Shown piece by piece: positions 11,141 through 24,173 of a DNA stretch of 64,000 nucleotides. The notes under the pieces were generated by a model. The model was not told where the DNA came from and did not search any database. It worked only from the letters and a program-made list of their open reading frames with translations. The translations under genes were made by a program, and so were the position numbers. Location: the NCBI RefSeq assembly GCF_016802725.1, contig NC_052679.1:13881635-13945634 (forward strand), given 5' to 3'. Source of the stretch: Solenopsis invicta (taxonomy: Eukaryota > Arthropoda > Insecta > Hymenoptera > Formicidae). The stretch's first letter is position 1; each line of letters starts with the position of its first letter.

Positions 11141-14014
11141 TTCTTATTTTGTTCGTCCATAATCTGTCCTTTACATCAGAAGAACTGCAAATGAAAGTTC
11201 CACAAGTGTTGGCGTAGTTCGTCGTTCGCAGTTTGCAGTATAAGCTCGGTTAAAGTTTTGTCACTTCGAGATAATTGTTAATACTCTGCTATAATAGGAA
11301 TTGCATTTAATTGCGAAGAGGTGCGTCTTAACTTTAATAGTACTAATTGGCAGCTGTATTTATCAGCAAGATGTCGTTCATACATTTCTTAACTTTAACA
11401 TTAATTTATTCAAGAATTGGAAATAATTTGTGTTTCTTTTTTATTTTTGTTTGTTATTAATGCTTTCTCTTATTCGGTTAAAAACTTATTGCTGATTATA
11501 ATAAGAAAACGAATATTTAAAAGAAGCTGTAAAAGTATTAAATAACTTTAATTTATTGTTTATTTATAAATATTTAATCTTATTTAATTAATAAATACAA
11601 CGGTAACATTATTTATTTACAATGTGTTTTAAATTAATATTACATTTAATCGATAATACAAATTTCTAGATTATCTTTCAGACATTTTCTCATTATAATA
11701 GTTAACATCATTTAGCTTGCGGAACATTAATACGTAGTTAAATTTGCAACTTTTAACCAAAGTTGTAAGATGTGTCTATCTCGATGTGATGATTGCCAAA
11801 TGTACAACGAAGGTCGATCCGTCATAATCTCCATACTCGATCTATCCTGAAATAATTTCAGTAACCTCACTCTGTTCAATCAACAAATATCTCCATTAAA
11901 AGAGATCTGCATCGGCTTGCTGGTATTAAACACACAGAATAACCAGAAGTCACGTTTATTCTGCGAACGCATAACCACTAACAGTCTATTTATTCGTACG
12001 ATGCAGCTTCGCGTAATTGATACATGGTTCAGTTTGGCTGACCATGTTGCTGCATCTCGATTCTCACAAAAAGAGAAAAGTATTGTTGTAACAGCGATAA
12101 TATGACAGTGTATCATGTCTATGACGTAATGCACGATTTATATACGACCGTTACGTCTACAACATTTTTCTCAATATTTCCGGCAAGCGTGTCCGGAATT
12201 TTTCACATTTTTCAGAATCGTAAGAGTAAGTGACCACGTATATGTAATCACATCCTATACATTTACGTTACGCTTAAAACCGCAAAGATTCCTCTTTCAT
12301 GAATAATAATGTAAAAGGATACGTCTCTAATAAATAATATATTTTCAGAAATATTTCATAACACGACAAAGCCATATCGTTATTTGTCATTAATTTTCTA
12401 TAATTTCTCATAGAATTTATCAATCAAAACATCTTTTCAAATCTAATAAAATTTTATTGGTTTGCAGTGTTATATCTATAATTGTAATCACCAGTGATTA
12501 TTCATTGTCTCTCAGTGATTCCGATTAAGAGGATACTCTCACTGGGACCGAAATCAGTGTACTATTACATAAAAACAATCTATATCACTGACTGTTATTA
12601 TTATACGTATACTTTGGAGAAAATTTTTCTAAGAATATTTCATATAATTTTTCAGAATTGTTATATAAATTTTAGAATTTTTCAGAATTTCTCTATATAA
12701 CTTTTATAACTTTCTCATATTTTCTCGTATTTTTTATACAAATTGGAACACTTTTCAGACATGCCTATAAATATCTTTAATTTATGATGCAATCTGAAAA
12801 AGTCTAAAGGTTTTTTTCAAAAGTTACAGAATAAGAAATTTTAGACTCTTTCAGGATTCATATCTATGAAAAATTTTAAGAAAATATGATTTTTCTTACT
12901 ATTGGTAGTTCTGAAAAATGTTCCATTTCATATAAAAATCTAAAAAAAATTTTTACCAGTAGGAGTAGAAATCACTTTACATTTTCATTGTTTTTTAGTG
13001 AACAATACATCTGATTTCGATTTTGATAGATTGTTAATAATATTTTACGAAATCGTTTTCATAAAATTTAATTTAAGATATCGCAATGGTCAATGTATAC
13101 GATCAATTGGTTTGAATAATCAAATTAGGTAAATTTGAGAACAAAGTTAATAAATCAATATATTTTATATCATCGTGTAATAATTTAGCGATATAAATAT
13201 ATGCGCATATAAATAAATTTTTAACGTACACAACAGTTTGCCGCAGACGATGGATTTTTGCTGTGAACATCGGTATTCCGAGGATAATAGCAGAATTGTA
13301 TACTTCGCCCATTATGATCTAGCTGAGGTCAGACTAAAGCCGAGTATTTATGTAATGTGGCCGTGTCGCTGTAATGCATGCATTGCGCATCCGTTGACAC
13401 AGGGTTACTGAGCGTGTTAATTACTAGGCGGTCGTTATGCGTCATAAATTAATATTTCAATTACGATTTCGCTAATGCCGTACCGTCAGTACGATTCACG
13501 TATTCCGACCATACAAATTTTAGCAGGCAACGTATAGAGTTTCGCGTGTATGAAATTGAATATAAATTATTGTCGATATTGGAGAATGGAAATCTCGTTA
13601 ATTTTCGAACGATTATTTCGATAATTCGTATGACACTTAGTGAATGAAGTCGCAAGTACGAAATGTACGAATAATTGGCGCGGTAAAAGTAATGTAAACA
13701 ATGTAAAGTCGTAGGTACAGAGTGCTCTTACCCTCGCAAACATTTTCGCCGGTGTCAGATGCCGTGTATTGCTTTTGATATTACACGAAAGTTTTCTTAC
13801 TCGGGCTTCTTTCTACTACACGAAATTCCAGTACAAATATCAGATCTACTACAGGCTTTGTTCCAATGATGAGAACAATATCGATTCTTCAAATTGAATC
13901 AGGAAATCCTCTTGTCGATTCCGTGACATAGTATTTGAGCAAGATAATATTTCATATTGTATATCTTGCACATTATTTTTATTAATTTTTAATCTTTCCG
14001 TGCATGCGCGCGGG

Positions 14015-14015
14015 C

Positions 14016-14070
<55 letters not shown>

Positions 14071-14249
14071 TGCGTGCGTGCGCGCGTGCGTGCGTGCGTG
14101 CGTGCGTGCGTGCATGTGCGTGTGCGTGTGCGTGTGCGTGTGCGTGTGCGTGTGCGTGTGCGTGTGCGTGTGCGTGTGCGTGTGCGTGTGCGTGTGCGTG
14201 TGCGTGTGCGTGTGCGTGTGCGTGTGCGCGCGTGTGTGTGTGTGTGTTT
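14015..14249. repeat. Compound CT / TG / CGTG / TGTGCG microsatellite
   Basis: Starts as CT (14016-14029), becomes TG (14030-14066), then a CGTG/CGCG mixture to about 14112. It continues as a nearly perfect hexamer array TGTGCG from about 14117 to 14228 (close to 19 units), and ends in CGTG/TG. All the long frames across it (Cys-Val, His-Thr, Ala-His, Arg-Thr repeats on both strands) are by-products of the repeat and not genes. Alternating purine-pyrimidine sequence of this kind can adopt left-handed Z-DNA. Confidence 0.95.
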
Positions 14250-14289
14250 GTACGCACATACTTGCATATATGCATATACATGTATATAT

Positions 14290-17200
14290 AAATTTTGAAA
14301 TGTCTGTACTAACTCAACGTCGAAGTAATAATACATAATCCGTTGGCGTTGCTCGAGAAAGTACATAAAAAATATTAAGATTAATGTTTAAACACCTGTT
14401 TGCGTAGCGCAACGTTCTGCAATTCAAATGGACTTAACATTTGCATTAGTAAAATAAAAAAAAAAAAGGGTGAACACAGTTATATAACCTTCGTTCGCAT
14501 GACGAGAAGCTCGATCGCGCGGGACGAGAAAGCATTGCGGCTACATTGTCATTCCAGATTCATGAATAAATACCTGCTGGTGGCCATAAAAAAATTCTGT
14601 TCCGTGAATATCGCGGAAATCCCCGAGCCAATAGTAGATAAAACAAAACTGCTGGCGCTGTACGGTTGTATATAAATTCTTGCCAGCTTGTTTGTGAATA
14701 TTCCGGCCACCTGCTCCTAGATTGATATCCACTATCTTGTACATCGCTCGACCTATCAAATCGGTATTGCGCGGAACAATCCATAAAGAAGTGCCGATAG
14801 TTCAGATTACGCAATTTTTTTTTACGGATGTACTGATTGTGAGTAATGGCGTGAGCAATGCTATGATATATCGTAAAAGATGCGTGCGTCGTTATTAACA
14901 GAATTGAGGAATTACAACTACTCCATTATTCTAATTTATCTTCCTTTTGTTGAGATAATTTAATTAATATTGAAAAATATATTGGGATATATGCATACAT
15001 ATTTATATATGTAATGTTGTTTATAAATTTTTATAAAACGCAGACGAAGTTCTCGCATATGAAAAATTGATTATAATTCATATTTCCCTTATGTATATTT
15101 ATATTTATCCAGGTTATTTTAGTATTTAGCGGAAAATGGATTGAAGTTTAATTTGCAATAAATCATTTATTTTTGCATATTTTTCTCTCACACTTTGTAT
15201 AGATGTGGAAAATAGAAACGTAACCATATATAAAAAGCTTTTTCCAATAAATTTTACATCGTGTGTGAAAAATAATTGAAATATAAAAGCGGCTTTTAAA
15301 ATTTATTCCGACACGATTGGAAGAATTGCGAACGTATCCAAGCTGGTGATGTGCAATTGTCGTTGACATTATGTAGTACTGTGCTGACACAAATACGAGC
15401 CAAAAGTCGTTTAGCGAAAACATTTACGAAGCGTGCATGTAGTCGAGTAGGTGTTCAGTATCATCCTCTGAACGGAAGTTATTCATCCTGCGTAGGTGTA
15501 TACGTGTATATAGGAAAATAAGCGGCAACAATTTTTTAATATATATCCATAAAACAGAAGTAACATGAAAAAATCAAGCTTTTACTAACTTTTACTAACA
15601 AAATCCTTTATATTTGCATGATATTTGGTTGGAGCAAATTAATTTTACTTTGATAAATATAAATGCAGCTCGTATTCGTTTGAGAATTAATAGGATATTT
15701 CTCAAAACATTCAAAAAATTATAAAAAAAATTACGAATTACTTTATATTACATTTAAAAATAGTAGAAAAAATTTGGCAGTTATTTTCTATTTAAATAAA
15801 ATATTATTTCCATTAAAAGTAAACATGTGCTGTAATAAAAATATAATTAATAATGAAATAAGAAGTAATAAAAGAAATTTGTATTCTTTTATTTAAATAT
15901 TCAAGATGTAGTATGATAATGTTTCAATGTGATGCAGAAGTTCTGTAAAATAAACAAAATTTATTTATTTACAAAATAACTAAACAAGCAATCACAGTGA
16001 AGCTTTGATCATTTTAAATATTTAAATTTTTATTTACATAAAAAAATTGAGATTTTCTTAAGCCTTCGTGAGCACTGTAATGCAAAATCACACCAACACT
16101 TTTTTGAAAGCTATGCAGAACTATTCTTAAAACGAAGTAGTGCTGCCATCAGTTCGTAATAAAAGCAGGGAATGACTAGTATTTCCTATGAATAAAAGTC
16201 GTTAGTACTTTTCTTGAGGCAGATTAAAAAGTAAATCAAAACTAGTGTTAATTAGAATTAAAGTGCAACAAGATTTTTTTTTAATTCTAACGAATTTTAA
16301 AAATTTATAATTTTTTTCTTTATTTTATTGTGAGGTATATCTGTTTCAAGAATGTACAAGTTAAAATTTTCTTAAGAGCTATATTATGTTTAGATTATGA
16401 TTTTTTAGCAACTCGTACATATTACTGGTTTTCATTGTTGCCTCTAATATATCAGACATTTCTTTCTCTTTTCCATTAAAAAATTGTACGTTTTATAATA
16501 AAAATAATGAACATTTTTGACAAAATTTTCACATTAATCACAATTTTTATGTTTCTTAAAATTATTTATTTTCAATATCAAACAAAAACTAGGTTGTTGG
16601 AAAATTTAAAAAAAAGACAATACATACGTCTTAGAGTACTATAATATATCTTTCCTCCTCAGAATATGCAATTTGAATTTTTTAATTCCAATAGTTATAA
16701 AAAATGTTAGCCGTTAAAAGAAAATGTCACTTTTTTCAAAACAGGTTTCAGTTTAACTTTTTAACCAATATAATAATGTAATTATATAATAATGTTTTCC
16801 GACGTTATCACTAAAATAAAGTTATTCTTTACCATTTTTCCTAGAAATAAAAAAAATTAAGCAAATCAGCTTTATTGTAAATGGAATTATGAACCTCAAA
16901 ATTTGCGCGGTGCGAATTCACTATGTGAAATTAAGTTACACGAAAGATTTGTGCGCACGTAGGGTTAATGCTGTAAAAAATAATTTTATTTTTAATAATA
17001 AATAAATATTAAAAATATATTATTAAATAAAAATGTAATCTTTTATTCATACAACTTTCATATGTATGTAATTTATTTGAAGTGTTAATATTAAACATAT
17101 TTCCAAATTTTATTTACTTTTGCAGGGACTGTATGTCCGATACATCCTCAAATATGGATTTTTTGCTTCTTTTCCAAAAATTTAAACACATGATAAAAAA

Positions 17201-18010
17201 TAATGATTTAACAGGTATTTTAAAGTTTTACAAAAACTTTACAGTTGAGAAGCGTATGAGATGTAGGTAGAAACTGTCGAGTCAAAAAATAATACGTGAA
17301 TATTTATATTGCTTTCTATTCTATATCCCATCAAGTAAAATCTCCAAGGATATGTACAAGCACATTTTAGTCAGGTGAATGACTTGAAATACAGGTCGAT
17401 CTCGTAAAATGGTGTTTGAGAGCTACCGGCCTGGGTTAAAGGTATTATCAATTTATTTCTTGCTCTCTTAACTTTGTCTACTTCGTGACATCGGATCTCA
17501 AAGGAATAGTAGCAGCAGTTCTTTCAAAATCGATATTTTCTACGACATATCGTATCTAGTGTAAAGACACTTTTCTGATCCATTGCCATTGGTGGCAATA
17601 TGCAATATGTTACAGAATCGAAGAAACTAGATTTTATGATAACAAGACTCATAAGATCAAAAAGTGATAAATAAAAAGTTATAAATAAATTGGTCAATGC
17701 GAAAAAGAAATGAGCCACATTTTTTACGAAAATCATTTTTCTTTTTTTGTTCATTGTAATGAACAGACATATTTTCAATGCAAATATGGCACTTGTCCTA
17801 GGTTTCGAAGGGTCTAAAGTGGTACATTGAAAATAAGCACAAAGAGCTCACTAGTCCAAGACTTATCTCTTTTCTTCTCGTCTCTTTCTGTTTTTTGCCT
17901 TGTTTAACAATGCCCCTTTATTTTCATATTTGACTTTACAGTTTTCAAACAAAATGATGCATTTACCTCTTCTTTTCTTACATGACCTCATCCTTGATCA
18001 CAAACAATAT
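14290..18010. other. AT-rich stretch, no gene recognised
   Basis: Very AT-rich except for 14480-14800, where frames on both strands (14400-14675 plus; 14541-14759 and 14560-14814 minus) overlap without recognisable content. Poly-A and poly-T tracts are frequent. No tRNA, exon or transposon could be supported. Confidence 0.5.
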
Positions 18011-18015
18011 AGAGG

Positions 18016-19181
18016 AAAGTCACCAATACTAGCACATATCACTCTATTTTTGAATAATATTTCGTAAACAAAAGCAAAAAATAAAAATATGAAAACAAAT
18101 TGGAAAGTGTCTAGTTCTATCACATGGAATAACAGTTTTTAAAATACTATTTGTATTTTGTAGCAATCAATGTTTTCTCAACATAACTCAAAAGAAGCGT
18201 CTGAAATACTGGGCCTTAAAAATCAAATGGTAGACAGTAATAGCAGAATTCAGATATGATCCCAGAGTAGGAGCCAATTACAAAATAAATTGATAAGCTA
18301 AGTAGAAAAATGTATTTTTGTGTATTAAGTGACAAAAGTTTATAAAAATTGAAAAAATTAAAAGGCTAAAATTGAACTCTTCCACATCCAGTCTTTTTGT
18401 CACGTTTGACATATCTCCGTATATACTAACGTATTTATTCTACCTCAAGGTATTAAAGAAAATATGAAAAAATTCATGAAACATCTAACAACATTGTAGT
18501 TGAAGATATCACATAATTATTACATAAGATACTGGAAAGCCTATGTTGGTCACAGTTCTTAATGCCAAATAGTGAATTATAATTTTTACAATCTCCAACT
18601 AATTCAAGTTGCGCGCCGCATGTTCGTCAGACTTCCAACACAATCATAAAGCTGGAATATGTAATATTAATGCTTTAGAAGCATATATAAGATTCCTTCT
18701 CCCCAGAGAAACTGTAAAGCATTTTATTGCGAAGAAACAACAACTCAGCCAGGGTTCGAACCTGGATCCCGCAAATTCCATGCCAGCAGCATAATTATAC
18801 ATTGTCTATTCTCTTGGAGAGGTGTACCCGTTTATCTTGCATAACGATTTTGTATTCAAACACTACAAGAAAATATGAAAATGAAAAATATAAACAAAAC
18901 AATTTTATGAAATTACAAACATAAAATGATCTAACGTTATCAATAATATAATCATTAATATTTAAATTAAGCAAATTGCAAAAATGAATTATGCAAATTT
19001 TGTTCTTTTGAAAAATTCGTTATACATATAAAAAAAAACCATGAATGTATAAATGGATTGGATTTTTCTTTAATTATCTAAGCAAATCAAGTTGTTATCA
19101 ATATTAATACAGTGCAATGTTTTGCTTTCAAAAAATAAGGGGACGCTGCTTTAGAAGGGCTATGCTAGTATTGGTGACTTT
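18016..19181 (+). mobile_element. TIR element, copy A of a four-copy family (non-coding remnant), carrying a nested SINE
   Basis: AAAGTCACCAATACTAGCA at 18016-18034 is perfectly inverted at 19163-19181. The interior shares long, diverged matches with 47225-48830 (for example GCGTCTGA, then GGGCCT, then GTAGACAGTAAT, GCAGAATTCAGA), with 57650-58105 and, inverted, with 62690-63140. No transposase frame survives. The size without the nested SINE is about 0.9 kb. It looks like a non-autonomous DNA transposon. The superfamily cannot be given, because the target duplication is not clear. Confidence 0.7.
18521..18789 (-). mobile_element. tRNA-derived SINE nested in TIR element copy A
   Basis: CATAATTAT at 18512-18520 is repeated at 18790-18798, a 9-bp target-site duplication. 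Read on the minus strand, the insert begins inside the tRNA-like head (CATGGAATTTGCGGGATCC, then the CCAGG-TTCGAAC-CCTGG T arm), so it is 5'-truncated. It then has the body shared with 7813-8024 and 26787-27034. The three other TIR-element copies continue across this site without an insert, which confirms its borders. Confidence 0.8.
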
Positions 19182-19184
19182 TTT

Positions 19185-20236
19185 TGAATCTTCATTTCAG
19201 GATATATAAAAATATAAAAATTTTATAAAATGTTTTAACATTACGTTTGAGTATCGTGTAAAATTGGAACACAATTCACTTATTGGTATAAAAGTTATTT
19301 AATTTTTTCTTTGCTTTTTACTTTTATGTAAAATCGCGTTTTGTAATATTATATTAATATTATAGTAACTTTATATTACTTATATATTTAATAATATATT
19401 AATAATATAATTATTGTGTATATTTATATACTAATATAATAATAATAATTTATATTTTCGTATAATAATATTAATTATATAATACAAACAAGCGTTTCAA
19501 AAATCGAGAATCAAAAATATTACGTTATGAATGTCGTATTTAAATACCCCAAAGTAATTTTGTTAGTTTTTCCACTGTAATTAAAATTAAATAATTTTTT
19601 TGAAAAATTTGAAATATGTGACTCGTTCTGTTTCGATACTTAGCGATTCGAACATAGAGATTAATTCATGTATAATAAGCTCATATGTAATAAAGGGAAA
19701 TCAACAGTAATTTATGCAAACAAATGCTTCGAAAGAATCGGCTTTTCAAGGATTACATTTTTTTTTAAAACCATTTGCAAGATAATTGAGTATGTAATCA
19801 TTGTGCTTCAAGATGGTAACCGGAAATAGTCGGGATACACCAAAGTTCTCTAGGAAATGCTGGTCTTTAACGCGTAATGCATTTTCACCCTCCCTCTCAT
19901 GTCTATGTCTTCCTTTTGTTATTTTTCTTTTTTTTTACTTCTTTATCTAGCAGCTTTTAGCCGAAACCTTTCTGTGTCCACCAAGTAATCGCGTGATCTA
20001 AGTGTAGTGGTATTTGTGCTTTCAGCACATATCTAGATGCACCACACTGCCTGCTGCATTGCGATAGATCCTGAAGTATCTGAGATAGATAAAGAATTCT
20101 ATAGATTCCATCTGTATATAAATAGATTTTTCCATATTTTATACGTTGAAATAGTTACGTATATCTGCACATATACAATAGAATGCAGATGAATCTATTT
20201 ATATATGTATGTACACGTATATGTACAATCGTGAAT
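19185..20236. other. AT-rich, no gene recognised
   Basis: AT-rich with long ATA/TAT runs at 19340-19490. A slightly GC-richer piece at 19800-20100 has no credible frame. Confidence 0.5.
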
Positions 20237-20555
20237 ATATAGAGTGTGTCCGATACATTTTAGTTATATTAAATACGACTTCTTTTAAAGACGATTTTGA
20301 AGTAGAGTATTCTACAGAGAAAATTTGATTTGCCATACTTTCCAACTACTTTCAATATATATTTTAGTTAGCTAAACTTTAAATTAAAATTCTGTTAAAG
20401 TCGAGTTTACTTTAAGCTTCAATCTACTTTAATCTTTAATTATCTATAAGAGAACTATTGATTTTTCAAAATTAAAAAAAAATATTTTCTTAGAGTTCGA
20501 CTTGTGGTACTCGCGGTAGAGATAACATCTTGCACTTGCGCTTCGGACACTCTAT
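20237..20555. mobile_element. Possible small TIR element
   Basis: TATAGAGTGTGTCCGATAC near 20237 faces CTTCGGACACTCTATA ending near 20556. This gives an imperfect 14-16 bp inverted repeat around about 300 bases of non-coding sequence, with TA-rich flanks. The repeat is short, there is one mismatch or gap, and no second copy was seen, so this is tentative. Confidence 0.3.
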
Positions 20556-22190
20556 ACATATATATATATTTATGAAACAGCAACGGATGAGGCGCGATGC
20601 AAAGTTTCCTTCGCTTTTACGGAAACTTCCAAGTTCCGATCTCGCCAGCAGCTTGCGGCATCAGTCCGAATTCAGAAAAGTCAACTTGCGGCTGGAATTA
20701 AGTGCTAAGTGATTTCTACTGTTTCCGGCGCGACAATAATATCACTGCTTCTTAGTGTGGCATCCTGATCTTACGTCTTTAATGTTCGTGTGACTGTCGT
20801 ATAATAGTATAGGCAGCCGAAGAGTCGTGGGAAGACATCCCTTCGCGCTTCTCCGTGTCACAGCTTACGGATCACCTGTCGGAGTTCTCACAGTGTACTA
20901 TAATGCTTGAGGGAACGGGTTCCGTCATGCAAGAAAAAGATCATGTTAGGTATTGATGAAGAATGACAATTTAGAGCTTAATGCATCTATCTTCTGTAGG
21001 TATGATTTGTTTATCTTGGGAAGAGACTAAAAGCATTGTATGGTGACGTTTGAAAAGAGCGCAAATTCTCATATGCCGTTGGCATTGTACATAACATTAG
21101 ATAAAAATAATATTCTTCATTGTAATGTAATTCCTTCCATTTGCACCCTTTTATAAATTATTTTTAATCTTGCATAAAAATATAAGTTATTTATGTCTGT
21201 TTTTGTTGTTCAAAAATAAATTATTTTATAAACCTCATATTATGACTGATCAATATGCGCGCAAGTTGTGCATGTCTATGAACAAACAATCGTAGCATGT
21301 TAATTATATGTCGTGACACAGGTACACTTACGAGTCCGTTGTTAATCGTATGCGCGTTTTTTCTCGTTCGTGGAAAAGTCTATTGCTCTTTTTTCTATAA
21401 CTATCGCAAAGAATGTTAGAAATAGAATGTTGACTTGAGAATGCTCGAGTCAATGCCGGGGAACGTGACTGAACAATGATGTCTCCGAGTGTTTTAGAGC
21501 GGCCTGGCGCCCCACTTCAGCAGTCAAGAGGCCGTAGTCGCTTTTAACATCGCACATGCTATTCTCAGCATGTATGGTATAGACGTTATAACGTACATGT
21601 GTGATGCGAGAGCAGAATTAGTTCTGCTGTCATTTAAAATATTCTCTGGGTCTCTCGGACAGTTCCGTTCACGAGAAAGTAGCAGTGCCAGCATTTTTAA
21701 ACTTCTGACATTTCATTTTTCATTCTGCAACATGGTATTATTATTCGGCATTTATAACAGTGATTTATTCTTTTTAATTTAGGCCTCAGTGACTCGTTTC
21801 GGTTTTCATCTTTATTTGTAATTAATTTCTACAATTATTCATTACGATAAAATTATTTTGTCTTTTTATGACATGAAAATTTTTCACTCTTAAAATACCA
21901 TAGTATTTTTATTTTTTATGCAATTAGAAATATCTTACATCCAATATAAATATTTCACTTCATCATTTATTTAAAATGATTCAAAAAAATCTTTAAAAAG
22001 CCATACACTTTCAAGTTTCTTGAACAAATTTCTGTACTTTATTTTAGAAAATAAATGTAGTACAAAATGTTTGATTTAATCATTAATTACTAACGATTAA
22101 TGTTAAGTGGCCTTATCACACTTGTTTACAAAGTATTAGTTCGAAAACATCGAGTGTACTGTTATAAATTTATTAATTTCCACAGAGTAC
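20556..22190. other. No gene recognised
   Basis: Moderately GC-rich at 20560-20930 and 21440-21700, AT-rich elsewhere. Frames at 20530-20712 and 21570-21782 are short, without domains or clear splice sites. Confidence 0.45.
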
Positions 22191-22196
22191 CATATA

Positions 22197-23131
22197 CAGG
22201 GTGTCTAAAAAAAAGGGTCACATATTTTGATAGCAGGTAGTATTGATCAAAACAAGAAGAAAAAGTCTAATTAACATGGGTCCTAAAATTAATATCTTCA
22301 AAGATACAAGCTATTTTGTTATTTGAGCTCTTTGTCGTTTTCTTATTAGTCGTGTCATCTTTAGTGTGTCTTTAATGTGTCTCCTGATATTTACATTAGG
22401 TTCGTAATAGATACTACAAGTCAAACGACATTGCGTAGACCTTGATGAATGTGAGCAGCCCTAGTAAACAAAAGAATGTTTACTACTGTTGCTATACGAA
22501 AGTTCGCCAGTACGAGATTAATATGGTTATGGGGACACTTAAAAACCTTGGTGTATTCAACACCTGTCGATGACATCCAAACACTGCAGGCTCGCATTTT
22601 CAATGCGTGTCGACAAATTTCTGGCCAACCAGGTGTATGTGAAAGAGTGCTTGATTCTCTAACACGTAGGGCTGAAACATGCGTGAGAGTGAATGGCAAT
22701 CACATAGAGCAACTCCTCTAATACTGAGTCAGCATTAAAATTTTTTGTTTTTTGTAAAAAAATGAGTTTTTATTTTGTTATCATATGTACATACATTCAG
22801 TTTCTTTATTTCAGTTTTTTTTATAGAAGATTAATGATTACATTTCATATTAAAATAAAAATTGTTTTTTTATCTCTCTGTTTATTTTTTATTTTTTGAG
22901 GCATCTAGAAAAAAGATATCCCCATTGTATCCCACTCTCCCCTATTCCTTTGTTCATTACATTCTAAAGATGACACGACTAATAAGAAAATGACAAAGAG
23001 CTCAAATAACAAAATAGCTTGTATCTTTGAAGATATTAGTTTTAGGACCCATGTTAATTAGACCTTTTCTTCTTGTTTTGATTAATACTACCTGCTATCA
23101 AAATATATGACCCTGTTTTTTAGACACCCTG
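22197..23131 (+). mobile_element. Mariner-like transposon, internally deleted, with 167-bp terminal inverted repeats
   Basis: CAGGGTGTCTAAAAAA at 22197 is mirrored by the end at 23131, and the repeats (22197-22363 and 22965-23131) match with only a few differences. Both ends abut TATA, consistent with TA target duplication. The interior retains only the C-terminal end of a transposase. With 935 bp in all, the element is too short for a complete mariner-family transposase (usually about 340 residues), so it is a deletion derivative that would depend on a transposase supplied elsewhere. Confidence 0.8.
22476..22721 (+). pseudogene. C-terminal fragment of a mariner/Tc-like transposase
   Basis: From about residue 15 the frame reads LIWLWGHLKTLVYSTPV, then ARIFNACRQI, PGVCERV, and ends NGNHIEQLL. 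This is the familiar C-terminal tail of insect mariner/Tc-type DDE transposases (W-G-x-L-K-x-x-V-Y, then A-R-I, P-x-x-x-x-R-V, G-x-x-x-E-x-L-L). The segment with the catalytic acidic residues and the DNA-binding N-terminus are absent, so it has no transposase activity. The first residues (up to about 22515) do not look like transposase and mark the internal deletion. The opposite-strand frame at 22421-22699 is a shadow. Confidence 0.8.
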
Positions 23132-23139
23132 TATATATT

Positions 23140-24133
23140 TTATTCGACTGAAAGTAAGTTGTTGCAAACAACAAATGTTTATTACAAATTGCAAATTTAT
23201 TGTTTTGACAAAATATTAATTTATTTTTAAATTTGAATTTATTACTAGAAAGTTTAAGAAACATTTTTAATTAAATAATTTAAAAAAAAATTTGTTAATC
23301 AAGAAATACCAAAAATAAAAACTGTCTGTGATGGAAAAAATGCAGAATAGATATAAAAAAATACTAATTTTTGTAATAAGAAAGTCAATTGTTGCAATAA
23401 ATAGCATCAGAATTTTTAATAAAAAAAGGTCTTATTGTAATATGGTATTGTTGTAATTATTTAACATAGTTTTTTAATTATTACTTCCATAAGATCGAAA
23501 AATATTTCGAGGAAAACGCGTTTTAATTTTAGGATAATAAAAGTTTTGTATTTGAGCTCGTAGTTCTGTCACTAATGCAAATTCCAAAAAAATCTTTTTA
23601 TAAAGATATTCTATATAATTATACAAATAAAAATCAGCAAAAGTAATTATTTTTTTAATCGTTAAAAATGAAAAGCTTCTTAAATTTATTTATTTTATTG
23701 TTTTTAAATATAATAAAATATTTACGATATAAGTATAACGAAATTTTTATATTACTATTTTTATATTATTACTGTTATTATTATAAAGATTTAATAAATT
23801 AATTTATGTTGAAAGCACAAACTGTACTCGCATTTATTAAATTTATATTTCTCTTATTGAGAGTAAAATTCATAATGTTAACGTTAAAAATACCTGTAGA
23901 TGATACAAGAACGAAATGAATAGCATTGATACTAGACACTAGAAAATTGCAAATGTCACAGCGTATCTTACGAGTCGAGACAAATAAGTTCAAGTATCAC
24001 TGGTACGTTTCACGCGACAGGTCGCTTGGGTGTCTTTTTAGTTGTAGAAACCTTTATACGACGACATGACGACGAAAGCAACTTGACGAAAAATAAGGAA
24101 TGAAAGATATAAGAACAAGAAGCAGTAGAAAAC

Positions 24134-24173
<40 letters not shown>

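Larger units (their letters stand above)
8491..13980. other. Long AT-rich stretch, no gene recognised
   Basis: Mostly AT-rich, with short moderately GC-rich pieces near 9100-9400, 10900-11300 and 11750-12250. Minus-strand frames (8762-9040, 11880-12134, 13103-13312) are short, unspliced and unrecognisable. Small structures are a hairpin at 9984-10018 and a CT run at 11120-11140. The segment TTTTTCAGAATT recurs several times between 12200 and 12700 without forming a regular array. Confidence 0.5.

Noticed and set aside
13849..14366. Six overlapping long frames of His-Thr, Cys-Val, Ala-His and Arg-Thr repeats
   Set aside because: All are translations of the TG/TGCG/TGTGCG microsatellite on both strands.
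22421..22699. 92-codon minus-strand frame
   Set aside because: Shadow of the transposase fragment on the plus strand.
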